DNA of 64,000 bases from Acinetobacter geminorum (lineage in GTDB: Bacteria > Pseudomonadota > Gammaproteobacteria > Pseudomonadales > Moraxellaceae). A program made the position numbers and the translations under genes. The stretch covers positions 1 to 64,000 of the forward strand of contig NZ_JABELE010000005.1 of NCBI RefSeq assembly GCF_013009345.1, given 5' to 3'. The notes below the pieces were generated by a model that did not search any database, was not told where the DNA came from, and worked only from the letters and a program-made list of their open reading frames with translations. Shown one piece after another: positions 31,982 to 39,421 of the stretch (positions within the stretch are counted from its first letter, which is position 1; each line of letters begins with the position of its first letter).

Positions 31982-32434
31982 ATGAGTAATTCTAGAGATA
32001 AAAAAACGAATCTAGCATTAAGTATATTGTGTGACTCAATAGATGGTTCTGAAGACAATATTGAGTTTCCAATCACACTAGTTGTTGGTGGGCAACTTAT
32101 AACTGGACTAATTATTAGTGAAAAAAATTTTTATAATTTAGAATCAAATCAGGCCCTTAAGCCGATTTATGAATTGATTTATAAAGAAAAATCTGAATAT
32201 TTTAATACGAATGGTTCTTTTAAAAATGAAGATATAACTGATGAAGAAATTGATAAAATTCCAGATACTCTTTGGCAAAGATTTTTGTATTTAAAAGATG
32301 CAAGATATATGACTGGGAATACATTTGTTCCCAGTGAAAATAATCAAGGGTCTGCAATACAAGTTAGGGTATCAGATATTGTTGCTTTTAACTTTGGAAC
32401 ATTTACTACCGCGAAAAACGATGATGATGCTTAA
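31982..32434 (+). CDS. GvpU-like hypothetical protein
   Basis: The 150-aa acidic protein has the segment ITLVVGGQLITGLIISEKNFY near residue 32-52, which resembles the conserved core of proteins annotated as gas vesicle accessory GvpU. Nothing else suggests gas vesicles, so the label is structural only. It follows hicB by 24 bp on the same strand. Confidence 0.5.
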   Translation: MSNSRDKKTNLALSILCDSIDGSEDNIEFPITLVVGGQLITGLIISEKNFYNLESNQALKPIYELIYKEKSEYFNTNGSFKNEDITDEEIDKIPDTLWQRFLYLKDARYMTGNTFVPSENNQGSAIQVRVSDIVAFNFGTFTTAKNDDDA

Positions 32435-32528
32435 TATTTAATTTGCCCACTCTAATTGTTATTGCAGTGTTTAGTTTAATAAATGATTCCGGAGCGACTG
32501 GCGTAATTTGAATATTTACTTTTGACAT
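32406..32528 (-). CDS. 40-aa antisense mini-gene
   Basis: The ATG at 32528 has GGAGGTATAACT upstream, a strong site. The product begins MSKVNIQITPVAPESFIKLN and ends HHHRFSR. It overlaps the end of the GvpU-like gene on the other strand by 29 bp. No family is recognised and no promoter is obvious. Confidence 0.4.
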   Translation of the reverse strand: MSKVNIQITPVAPESFIKLNTAITIRVGKLNIKHHHRFSR

Positions 32529-32540
32529 AGTTATACCTCC

Positions 32541-32564
32541 AACCCACCCTGTGTGGGTTTTCTT
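32541..32564 (+). terminator. Terminator after the cI-hicAB transcript
   Basis: AACCCAC (32541-32547) pairs with GTGGGTT (32553-32559), followed by TTCTTTT on the plus strand. It would end the lysogenic transcript before the PL-like region. Confidence 0.7.
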
Positions 32565-32585
32565 TTGTCTATTAAAACACAAAAA

Positions 32586-32644
32586 ATCGGAATTTCTATA
32601 AAAATATCGGATTCCCTATTGACTAATAATATCGGAAATGCGAT
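32586..32644. promoter_or_regulatory. OL-like operator cluster (three 14-bp sites)
   Basis: The sites are ATCGGAATTTCTAT (32586-32599), ATCGGATTCCCTAT (32606-32619) and ATCGGAAATGCGAT (32631-32644). All start ATCGGA, the same half-site as the OR-like cluster read on the other strand. Confidence 0.68.
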
Positions 32645-32647
32645 ATT
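32619..32647 (+). promoter_or_regulatory. PL-like early promoter
   Basis: TTGACT (32619-32624) and GATATT (32642-32647) are 17 bp apart. The third operator-like site lies in the spacer, so bound repressor would block it. Confidence 0.7.
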
Positions 32648-32666
32648 TATCTCATCGACAAACAAA

Positions 32667-32697
32667 AACCGCCATAGGGGTCAGAGTCTAGGCGGTT
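32667..32697 (+). promoter_or_regulatory. Leader hairpin in the PL-like transcript
   Basis: AACCGCC and GGCGGTT, with an inner TAG/CTA pair, form a stem around a 10-nt loop just after the predicted start site. No T-run follows, so it may be an antitermination or mRNA-stability element, not a terminator. Confidence 0.5.
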
Positions 32698-32719
32698 TGC
32701 ATCAAATGCGGAGATAAGT

Positions 32720-32929
32720 ATGAATCAAAGAATTGAAAAGTACAAGTTTAGCCAAGCTGCAATAGACAGCTTCAAAGGCTTCTTAGGTGGCTCGGTGCTA
32801 TCTATGGTCATCGGTGTTTTTATCGTAGTCCCTTTCCTTCGTTCATGTGCCGACGAGCAACACGTCAACGAACTCAAAGCAAAACAGAACATGTATGTGC
32901 GTGTGCAAGTGGAAGGAGCTAACTCATGA
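32720..32929 (+). CDS. Small membrane protein, first gene of the PL-like operon
   Basis: The 69-aa protein begins MNQRIEKYKFSQAAIDSFKG and has one clear TM segment (FLGGSVLSMVIGVFIVVPFL) followed by a charged tail. GGAGATAAGT precedes the ATG. Unknown function. Confidence 0.65.
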   Translation: MNQRIEKYKFSQAAIDSFKGFLGGSVLSMVIGVFIVVPFLRSCADEQHVNELKAKQNMYVRVQVEGANS

Positions 32930-33135
32930 ATATGTTAGCCAATATCTCGTTTGATGCTGCTCAATCAAAGCTTTTAAAGGACTTGAGCAAACATCCTGAA
33001 CTATTAGCCGGTGCAGTCGAATACGCATTCCAGCGTGGTGATATCGACCCTAAAGAGTACCGCAACTGGAAAAGCCAGATTGCAGAAATGGAGCATCAAC
33101 ACACTGCAAACCTTCTGGCGACTATTAAAGCGTGA
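32926..33135 (+). CDS. 69-aa hypothetical protein
   Basis: It begins MNMLANISFDAAQSKLLKDL, overlaps the TM gene by 4 bp, and is helical (DIDPKEYRNWKSQIAEMEHQ). Unknown function. Confidence 0.62.
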   Translation: MNMLANISFDAAQSKLLKDLSKHPELLAGAVEYAFQRGDIDPKEYRNWKSQIAEMEHQHTANLLATIKA

Positions 33136-33142
33136 GGTGTGT

Positions 33143-33457
33143 ATGGGCTTTTTCTTCAATGCAGAATTTCTTGAACAGTTTGGTTTCAGTGTTGGTGAAG
33201 AAGATGAAGCAACTCACTACAGCACTTTTGGTGGCAGCGATTGGAAATTGAAAGCTAATAAAGACCAGATGTTCTACTGGGATGCCCTTTCAAAATCTTG
33301 GAAAAGATGGGCATTAACTCTAGAGCACTGCACACCGATCGGCGAGAAAGAACCAAATTACAAATGCGGACCAGTTAATCAAGTCGTAGTTATGAAAGAC
33401 GAAACGACTCACGAACTGTCTCCAATTTACTCAGATTCGAAATATAAAGGTGATTAA
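33143..33457 (+). CDS. 104-aa hypothetical protein
   Basis: The start is at 33143 with GAGGTGTGT upstream, rather than the earlier in-frame Met. The product begins MGFFFNAEFLEQFGFSVGEE. Aromatic-rich; unknown function. Confidence 0.62.
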   Translation: MGFFFNAEFLEQFGFSVGEEDEATHYSTFGGSDWKLKANKDQMFYWDALSKSWKRWALTLEHCTPIGEKEPNYKCGPVNQVVVMKDETTHELSPIYSDSKYKGD

Positions 33458-33459
33458 AG

Positions 33460-34338
33460 ATGAACATGCAAAGTAAAGAACAGTTCTCTTTCACTAAAGC
33501 AGAACGTAAAAAAGCAAAGCTTAAGCTAAATCTTAATGGCGCCAGTGGTTCGGGTAAAACCTACTCTGCCCTTGTGTTGGCTTCAAGTCTTGGCAAAAAG
33601 ATTGCAGTTATTGATACAGAAAACGAATCTGCATCTTTATATGCAAATGAATTTAACTTTGACACATTGCCATTAAAACCGCCCTATAGCCCTGAACGTT
33701 TTGCAGGCGCGATCCATGCAGCACATAACATGGGCTATGAAGTTCTTATCATTGATAGTGCTAGTCATGAATGGATTGGAACTGGTGGATGTTTGGAAAT
33801 CAACGATGAAGCAGCTAAACGTTTTAAAGGTAACACTTGGTCAGCTTGGTCAGAAACTACACCACGTCACCGCAAATTTATTGACGCGATTCTTCAAACA
33901 GATATGCACATTATCACTACAACTCGTGCAAAAACTGAGACTGTACAAGGTGAAAAAGGAAAAGTTATCAAACTTGGTATGAAAGCTGAGCAGCGTGAAG
34001 GCTATGAGTATGAGCTTACCGTTTCACTCGATATGTTGCATGAAAATAAATTAGCAATCCCCACAAAAGACCGAACCAAACTTTTTAATCCAACAGGCGA
34101 AGTAATCACAAAGGAAACTGGCGAAAAGCTCATTGCTTGGCTTAACGATGGTCGCAGCCAAGAAGAAGCGCTTCAAGCTGCTTTTGATGAAGCTATCAAG
34201 CGTATCAATGCAACTACAGATGTTGCTGAACTTGGAATCATCTATTCACAGTTCAAAGGTACTGATTGTGAAGCTGAAATAGTTAGCGCTTGTAGTAGTC
34301 GCAAGCATTCTTTAATTGGCACACATGGCAATGCGTGA
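33460..34338 (+). CDS. Sak4-like phage ATPase (AAA_24)
   Basis: The 292-aa protein has Walker A GASGSGKTYSA (27-37) and Walker B VLIIDSAS, and matches phage AAA_24/Sak4-type RecA-like proteins (KKIAVIDTENESASLY, EMRKFIDAI-like region, ITTTRAKTETV). These promote annealing or single-strand recombination in the early left operon. The C-terminal extension of about 70 residues is unassigned. Confidence 0.72.
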   Translation: MNMQSKEQFSFTKAERKKAKLKLNLNGASGSGKTYSALVLASSLGKKIAVIDTENESASLYANEFNFDTLPLKPPYSPERFAGAIHAAHNMGYEVLIIDSASHEWIGTGGCLEINDEAAKRFKGNTWSAWSETTPRHRKFIDAILQTDMHIITTTRAKTETVQGEKGKVIKLGMKAEQREGYEYELTVSLDMLHENKLAIPTKDRTKLFNPTGEVITKETGEKLIAWLNDGRSQEEALQAAFDEAIKRINATTDVAELGIIYSQFKGTDCEAEIVSACSSRKHSLIGTHGNA

Positions 34339-34348
34339 GGAAGGCAGC

Positions 34349-34717
34349 ATGACAGATCAAGAATACAGAGGGAATATGAACTACCCTTTTCAAGATCACA
34401 TCGTCTTGAATGTTGAAGAAAACGTAGTGCCCTTCCCAAGAACAAATCTACATAAGTGCCAACATTCTCAAGTTGAAATTGACACTAAAGCTTTGGAACT
34501 TATATGCATGAAGTGCGGAGCAAAAGTAAATCCTGTGATGTGGATCAAAGACACTATGAAATATTGGTCAATACAACAAACAAGGATTACAGAGCAGAAA
34601 AGGAAGGTTAGTGAAGACCTTGAGGAGCTAAAGAAAAGAGCCCGAACCAAGTGTCAGCACTGCAACAAGATGACTGCTATTAACTTAAAGAATTTAAAAT
34701 TTACAGTAATTGGGTGA
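34349..34717 (+). CDS. Zinc-ribbon protein of the PL-like operon
   Basis: The ATG at 34349 with GAGGAAGGCAGC upstream gives 122 aa. It has CxxC pairs (LICMKCGAKV and TKCQHCNKM), with KCQH upstream, and a coiled coil (TEQKRKVSEDLEELKKRAR). Possible DNA- or RNA-binding role. Unknown function. Confidence 0.6.
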   Translation: MTDQEYRGNMNYPFQDHIVLNVEENVVPFPRTNLHKCQHSQVEIDTKALELICMKCGAKVNPVMWIKDTMKYWSIQQTRITEQKRKVSEDLEELKKRARTKCQHCNKMTAINLKNLKFTVIG

Positions 34718-34721
34718 TGAC

Positions 34722-35135
34722 ATGACAGATTTGAATAAGGGAAGTGAAGTTAATCTACGCTTTGAGCAAGATGATGGTGCTGTTTGGGTCTTTGATGGAG
34801 ATAGCCACCAAGGAACTGAAATCAGTCATTTAATGATGATGCATAGCGATGAATATAACGAAGATGAATTACGTGTTATTTGTAACCATGCAGCATGTGA
34901 AATTGACAGGCTTAGAGCAGAGCTAGAAAAAGCCAAAGCTCAGGCGGTGCCAGTCTGGATATCAGCTGACTTCATGAAGCCTGATGAAGGTGATTTAGTT
35001 TTAGGTATTTCAACAACAAAGCTAGCAAAATTTAATGTTTATCAAGTTGTAGCTTTAGATGAGTTTGATGAATGTGCGATTAATTATTGGATGCCATTGC
35101 CTAAGGCACCAAGCGAATCGGGAGCTGAGGGATGA
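34722..35135 (+). CDS. DUF551-like protein
   Basis: The 137-aa protein begins MTDLNKGSEVNLRFEQDDGA. The C-terminal half (MKPDEGDLVLGISTTKLAKF, CAINYWMPLPKAP) resembles DUF551, common in phage early regions. Function unknown. The end of the gene carries a 16-bp sequence repeated at the next junction. Confidence 0.6.
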   Translation: MTDLNKGSEVNLRFEQDDGAVWVFDGDSHQGTEISHLMMMHSDEYNEDELRVICNHAACEIDRLRAELEKAKAQAVPVWISADFMKPDEGDLVLGISTTKLAKFNVYQVVALDEFDECAINYWMPLPKAPSESGAEG

Positions 35136-35614
35136 ATGCAAAAATTTTAGATCCTTGTTGCGGCTCTCGCATGATGTGGTTTGATCGTCAAAACCCTAAT
35201 GTAGTGTATGGCGATATCAGAAAAGAAGAACATACATTATGTGATGGTCGGTCTTTAGTGATTGAACCGGATGTAATGATGGACTTTCGCGACATGCCTT
35301 TTAAAGATGGCCAATTTACTTTAGTTGTGTTTGACCCTCCTCACCTAGTGAAAGCTGGTAAACAAAGCTGGTTAGCTGCCAAGTATGGAAAGTTGTCAGA
35401 AGATTGGCGCGAAGATATTCGCAAAGGTTTTGCAGAGTGCTTTCGAGTGTTGGCCAATGGCGGTGTTTTAATTTTCAAATGGAATGAAACACAGATCAAA
35501 GTTAGTGAACTTTTAGAGCTCACAGATCAAAAACCATTGTTTGGCCACATTAGCGGAAAACGCAGCAATACACATTGGATTACTTTTATGAAGGTTGAGG
35601 GAGCTGAGGGATGA
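35132..35614 (+). CDS. SAM-dependent DNA methyltransferase-like protein
   Basis: The 160-aa protein has motif I as LDPCCGS (6-12) and motif IV as DPPH (68-71), with SGKRSNTHWITFMKV at the end. It is a small class I methyltransferase, plausibly acting on phage DNA, but the target is unknown. The ATG overlaps the previous stop by 4 bp. Confidence 0.7.
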   Translation: MNAKILDPCCGSRMMWFDRQNPNVVYGDIRKEEHTLCDGRSLVIEPDVMMDFRDMPFKDGQFTLVVFDPPHLVKAGKQSWLAAKYGKLSEDWREDIRKGFAECFRVLANGGVLIFKWNETQIKVSELLELTDQKPLFGHISGKRSNTHWITFMKVEGAEG

Positions 35615-35898
35615 GTGAATCAATTTTTTATACCATTCCAAGAGAATGCCCAAATTCTAGATATGAGTTGGAATTCAAAGATATCGAAACATGGCTGGAG
35701 CAGGATTTAGAGTTTGTTGGCACTGAGTGTGCCCAAGACTATTTTGATAATCATGATGGCTGGGAATCTTCATGGCCTTTAGAAATTCGCATCTTTAAAG
35801 ATGAACAATCTATTGAGCCGATAGCATCACTTATTGTTGAGATGGAAATGGAGCCACATTTTAGTTCAAGTGTTAAAGCGGAAAGTAAGGAGGGGTAA
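35611..35898 (+). CDS. 95-aa hypothetical protein
   Basis: It begins MSESIFYTIPRECPNSRYEL and is acidic, with DIETWLEQDLEFVGTECAQD and DNHDGWESSWPLEIRIF. It overlaps both neighbours by 4 or fewer bases. Unknown function. Confidence 0.6.
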   Translation: MSESIFYTIPRECPNSRYELEFKDIETWLEQDLEFVGTECAQDYFDNHDGWESSWPLEIRIFKDEQSIEPIASLIVEMEMEPHFSSSVKAESKEG

Positions 35899-36098
35899 TG
35901 TCAGAAAAGCAAAGTCGTTTGCTTGACTTGAAGGCGGTTGAATTAAAAACCAGCCTTCCAAAGTCAACTATCTATGACTGGATGAAAACAGGCTACTTCC
36001 CTCCTTCTATGTTATTTGGAGAGGGCAAAAGAAAAATTGCGAGATGGCTTGAATCTGATATAGACTGTTGGATAGAAAAGCACAGAATGGCATCCTAA
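35898..36098 (+). CDS. AlpA/excisionase-like DNA-binding protein
   Basis: The 66-aa protein is MerR/AlpA-like: LKTSLPKSTIYDWMKTGYFPPSM, then GKRKIARWLESDIDCWIEKH. Placed at the attR end it is likely the excisionase. The gene ends in a hairpin. Confidence 0.75.
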   Translation: MSEKQSRLLDLKAVELKTSLPKSTIYDWMKTGYFPPSMLFGEGKRKIARWLESDIDCWIEKHRMAS

Positions 36099-36115
36099 AA
36101 AGGATGCCTTATTTG
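36089..36115 (+). terminator. Hairpin at the end of the PL-like operon
   Basis: GGCATCCT (36089-36096) and AGGATGCC (36101-36108) form an 8-bp stem spanning the stop codon, followed by a mixed T-run (TTATTTGTTT). Confidence 0.65.
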
Positions 36116-36132
36116 TTTGAGGGCTTTACTTT

Positions 36133-36152
36133 TTACGGTACGAGTTACGGTA
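36133..36152. repeat. TTACGGTA direct repeat near attR
   Basis: TTACGGTA occurs at 36133-36140 and 36145-36152, 12 bp apart (about one helical turn). The spacing suits arm-type integrase or Xis sites. Confidence 0.5.
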
Positions 36153-36206
36153 TCAAAAATAATTAAAAATAAAATAACTAAATAAAACCTAATTTTAACT
36201 ATTAAA

Positions 36207-36227
36207 TTCGAGTCCCGCAGGGCGCAC
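36207..36227. other. Putative attR: tRNA-Arg(UCU) 3' fragment
   Basis: The sequence TTCGAGTCCCGCAGGGCGCA reproduces the T-loop, T-stem and acceptor end of an argU-like tRNA-Arg(UCU). It lacks the rest of the tRNA, and CCA is not preserved after the acceptor. It lies 12 bp from the hchA stop. The intact tRNA is expected at the other prophage end, outside the window. Confidence 0.62.
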
Positions 36228-36239
36228 ATACTTAATACG

Positions 36240-37115
36240 TTAATCCTTCACTTCAGCCAACAATGTTTCAGCTGCAAGTTTGCCTAAATTATTAGAAGCA
36301 AGCGGACTATCACCAGTTAGCAATTTACGGTCTCTATGACATTGACCTGTAATGCCCTTATTTAAAATTTCCACACCAAGTTTTTCAAGGTTTTCACCCA
36401 CTAGCCAAGGTAAAGCTCCAGGCATATAACCGATATCAATATTTGCTCCCTTATCTAATGAATCAGGGAATACACAAATTTGATAGCCTTTAAAAATATA
36501 GTTTTCTGGCTGTTCATCTACAGCCGCAGCAAGTAATGAAGCTGGACCATGGCATAATGTAATAATAAATTTATCATGCTCAACCGCCCATTTAAGAACT
36601 TTTTTCACCTCAAGGCTATGTGGAATTTTAGCTAATACGCCATGCCCACCCGGAATAAATATAGCCGCATATGGTGAGTTTTCACCGACTGCATTTTCTA
36701 AAATGTCAGCTAGTTTTAGCGGATTTTTTAATTTATCTGCATATTTCTGAAAGGTGTCTAACACCACTTGTTCTTGCTTTGGCATTGCCCACATTTCAAG
36801 TTTGGCTGGATTTCCTGAAAGTGTCGCAATATCAATTTCGAAGCCAGCATTATCTAAATGAAACATCGGTAAAAGCATTTCTACAGGATGATTACCTGTT
36901 GAGAAGAACTTACCGTTTTGCATCTGGATATAACGCTCATCAGTTGCAATCATTAAAACTTTTTTATTGCCTGCATACGGCGTTGTATAGGTTGTGCCAT
37001 CGTAATCTGTTTTAGGAGCAGTGTATTGACTCAGTGAATATGGTGATGGGAAAAAGGCATTATCTTCAGCCAAATCTGGAGTAGGATTTTTATCATCAAT
37101 ATTTGCAGTATTCAT
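36240..37115 (-). CDS. hchA: HchA (Hsp31) protein deglycase/glyoxalase III
   Basis: The 291-aa protein is a DJ-1 superfamily Hsp31: PYAGNKKVLMIATDERYI, GGHGVLAKIPHSLEVKKVL and the nucleophile elbow ITLCHGPASLL (Cys). It detoxifies methylglyoxal and acts as a stress chaperone. It is the first host gene after attR. Confidence 0.88.
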   Translation of the reverse strand: MNTANIDDKNPTPDLAEDNAFFPSPYSLSQYTAPKTDYDGTTYTTPYAGNKKVLMIATDERYIQMQNGKFFSTGNHPVEMLLPMFHLDNAGFEIDIATLSGNPAKLEMWAMPKQEQVVLDTFQKYADKLKNPLKLADILENAVGENSPYAAIFIPGGHGVLAKIPHSLEVKKVLKWAVEHDKFIITLCHGPASLLAAAVDEQPENYIFKGYQICVFPDSLDKGANIDIGYMPGALPWLVGENLEKLGVEILNKGITGQCHRDRKLLTGDSPLASNNLGKLAAETLLAEVKD

Positions 37116-37322
37116 TGTTACTATCCTTTTTCATCAGTATGGAAAGAAATAATAAGGTAAGAACCAATTGTTATTTCTTACTCAATTTATAGGTGAAGTT
37201 ATAGAACTGGTGCAATCTGCCAATAGAATTTGGCAATTTTTATAGAGAAATAGGCAGAATCTAGAATTATAAAATTTCAGTTTAGGCAAACATGTCATTC
37301 ACCTAAACTGTCACAGATAAGA

Positions 37323-38321
37323 TTAAGCATTCATCTCTAAAACGATCTTTCCAATATGGTCACCTTGCTCCATACATGCATGAGCACTTTGTACATCTGA
37401 AAAAGCATACGTCTTATAGATTTGCGGTAAACACTTACCTTGTGCCAATAATGGCCACACATGCTCATGCAAAGATTGGGCAATCTGGGCTTTTTCTTGG
37501 CTATTACGTGCGCGCATCGTTGAACCTGTAATTGTGGCACGTTTTAAAATCAGTTTTTGTAAATCAAATTCTTTTGCAATTCGTCCACCCATAAAACCAA
37601 TAATGACCAATCGGCCATCACGTTTTAATAGATTTAGGTTTTTCGTGAAATAAGAACCGCCTACAATATCTAAAATGACATCAACACCTTGATCTTGAGT
37701 GTGCTTCAAAACTTCCTGCTCAAAATCTTGGGTTTTATAGTTAATTGCTGTGGTGAAACTAGAGAGTGCTTCAACTTTATCTTCACTACCAACCGTAGCA
37801 AAAGTTTTAATCCCCAAAGCATGGCAAATGGCTAAAGCTGTGGTTCCAATACCACTTGCCCCACCATGAATCAGTGCAGTTTCATGTTTCTGTAAACGGC
37901 CAATATCAAATAGATTTGCCCAAACTGTAAAAAATGTTTCTGGAATCGCAGCAGCTTGTGTAAAAGATAAATTTTCAGGAATTGGTAATACTTGAGTTGC
38001 AGTTACCGCACAATATTCTGCATAACCGCCGCCATTTGTTAGCGCACAAACTTTATCACCAACCTTGAATTGATCCACTTGGTCACCTACAGCGACCACA
38101 ACACCAGCGACTTCAAGTCCCGGTATTTGAGTAACACCTTTAGGCATTGGATATAATCCCATACGCTGCAAAACGTCAGGACGGTTAATTCCAGCAGCCT
38201 TTACCTCAATCAAGACTTCATCTGCCTGAGGTGCTGGAAGACTAGCATCTTGAACTTTTAGAACCTCAGGTCCACCAGGAGCCGTAATTTCAATAATTTT
38301 CATGGTTGTTGGAAGGGTCAT
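37323..38321 (-). CDS. NAD(P)H:quinone oxidoreductase (zinc-type alcohol dehydrogenase family)
   Basis: I chose the ATG at 38321 with TGGAGCATTTT upstream (332 aa). The N-terminal catalytic domain (GLEVAGVVVAVGDQVDQFKVGDKVCAL) precedes a Rossmann fold (ALIHGGASGIGTTALAI). It lacks the cysteine zinc ligands of true alcohol dehydrogenases, so the quinone-oxidoreductase (TP53I3/QOR) group fits. It lies 45 bp after an AraC regulator gene, on the same strand. Confidence 0.8.
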   Translation of the reverse strand: MTLPTTMKIIEITAPGGPEVLKVQDASLPAPQADEVLIEVKAAGINRPDVLQRMGLYPMPKGVTQIPGLEVAGVVVAVGDQVDQFKVGDKVCALTNGGGYAEYCAVTATQVLPIPENLSFTQAAAIPETFFTVWANLFDIGRLQKHETALIHGGASGIGTTALAICHALGIKTFATVGSEDKVEALSSFTTAINYKTQDFEQEVLKHTQDQGVDVILDIVGGSYFTKNLNLLKRDGRLVIIGFMGGRIAKEFDLQKLILKRATITGSTMRARNSQEKAQIAQSLHEHVWPLLAQGKCLPQIYKTYAFSDVQSAHACMEQGDHIGKIVLEMNA

Positions 38322-38366
38322 AAAATGCTCCATGTTTGATTTATATTTCAAAATTACTAATCTACG

Positions 38367-39263
38367 TTAAATAATTGAGGACTTCGGTGGAACGCCAAAC
38401 AGTCGTTTAAATTCTCGGCTAAATTGTGAAGCACTGACATAACCCACTTCATAGGCTGCTTCTGCGATTCCCATTTTATTGTTCATGATCAACTCACGTG
38501 CTTTATGTAACCGAGTAATTTTGATGTACTGTAAGGGAGAATAATTCGTCACCTTTTTAAAAGTCTGATGAAAAAGCGATATGCTCATGCCCGCTTGTTT
38601 CGCCAAATCTTGAACCGTTAAGTTATAATAATAATCACGCTGAATAATTTCACAAATGGTGTAAATCACACCATTGCGGCTTACCATAGCCGATAAACTC
38701 TCGACTAGATTGCCGCCTGAAGCCTGCACCACACGATAAACCAATTCTCTTTTAACTTGCTCACCCAATATAAAAGTATCTTGTTTAGAACGAAGTAAAT
38801 TGAGTAATCGTAGAGCAACCTCCGAAATAGTCACATTCATGTCAATCACTCTAAGCCCACAGCTTAATTTTAAATCTTCTGAATGAGCATCTTCAGTAAC
38901 CACTTGTTGTTGTTTATCCATTTTAGTAATGAGATCAGCCATCATTTGTGGTTCAAATTTTATGGCTATCGCCAGCATTGGTTCATTATTTTCAACAACA
39001 GTATCGCAATCAAACGGTATAGCAATAGAGATAAATAAGCACTGCCCTTGTTTAAATGGAAAGATTTCTTTACCAATATACCCTCGCTTTAATCCCTGTA
39101 TCACTAAAACAATTGAAGGCTCTTGCAGCACAGCAATCGGTGGTGTGGAATGATCTACACGCATTAAAGTGATATTAGAGATAAAAGTAGGATAGAGGCC
39201 TTCTGCTGGAGCCAAGTGCAAAAAAGCATCGACCAAATGTTCTGTAAGATGATTTTGCGGCAT
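38367..39263 (-). CDS. AraC-family regulator (AraC_N type)
   Basis: The 298-aa protein has an N-terminal ligand domain (ITLMRVDHSTPPIAVLQEPS) and C-terminal double HTH (LTVQDLAKQAGMSISLFHQT, GIAEAAYEVGYVSASQFSRE). It sits directly upstream of the quinone oxidoreductase on the same strand and probably regulates it. Confidence 0.85.
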   Translation of the reverse strand: MPQNHLTEHLVDAFLHLAPAEGLYPTFISNITLMRVDHSTPPIAVLQEPSIVLVIQGLKRGYIGKEIFPFKQGQCLFISIAIPFDCDTVVENNEPMLAIAIKFEPQMMADLITKMDKQQQVVTEDAHSEDLKLSCGLRVIDMNVTISEVALRLLNLLRSKQDTFILGEQVKRELVYRVVQASGGNLVESLSAMVSRNGVIYTICEIIQRDYYYNLTVQDLAKQAGMSISLFHQTFKKVTNYSPLQYIKITRLHKARELIMNNKMGIAEAAYEVGYVSASQFSREFKRLFGVPPKSSII

Positions 39264-39378
39264 AGTTTTATTGTGAGAGGTAATCTAATAATCAATATAA
39301 CAATGAACCCAAAATGAAAACATCTGTCTTACGTTTACTTTGTATAAATAGGCAATTCAAATCAATTTTTAGGCATAA

Positions 39379-39405
39379 AAAAACCTAGAGCATTCTAGGT
39401 TTTTT
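39379..39405. terminator. Bidirectional terminator
   Basis: AACCTAGA-GCAT-TCTAGGTT forms an 8-bp stem with T-runs on both strands. It lies after uppP and before the araC gene promoter region. Confidence 0.8.
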
Positions 39406-39421
39406 CACTTTATCAGGCTAT

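Noticed and set aside
31982..32434. True gas-vesicle function for the GvpU-like protein
   Set aside because: No other gas-vesicle gene is present, and the resemblance covers only one short segment.
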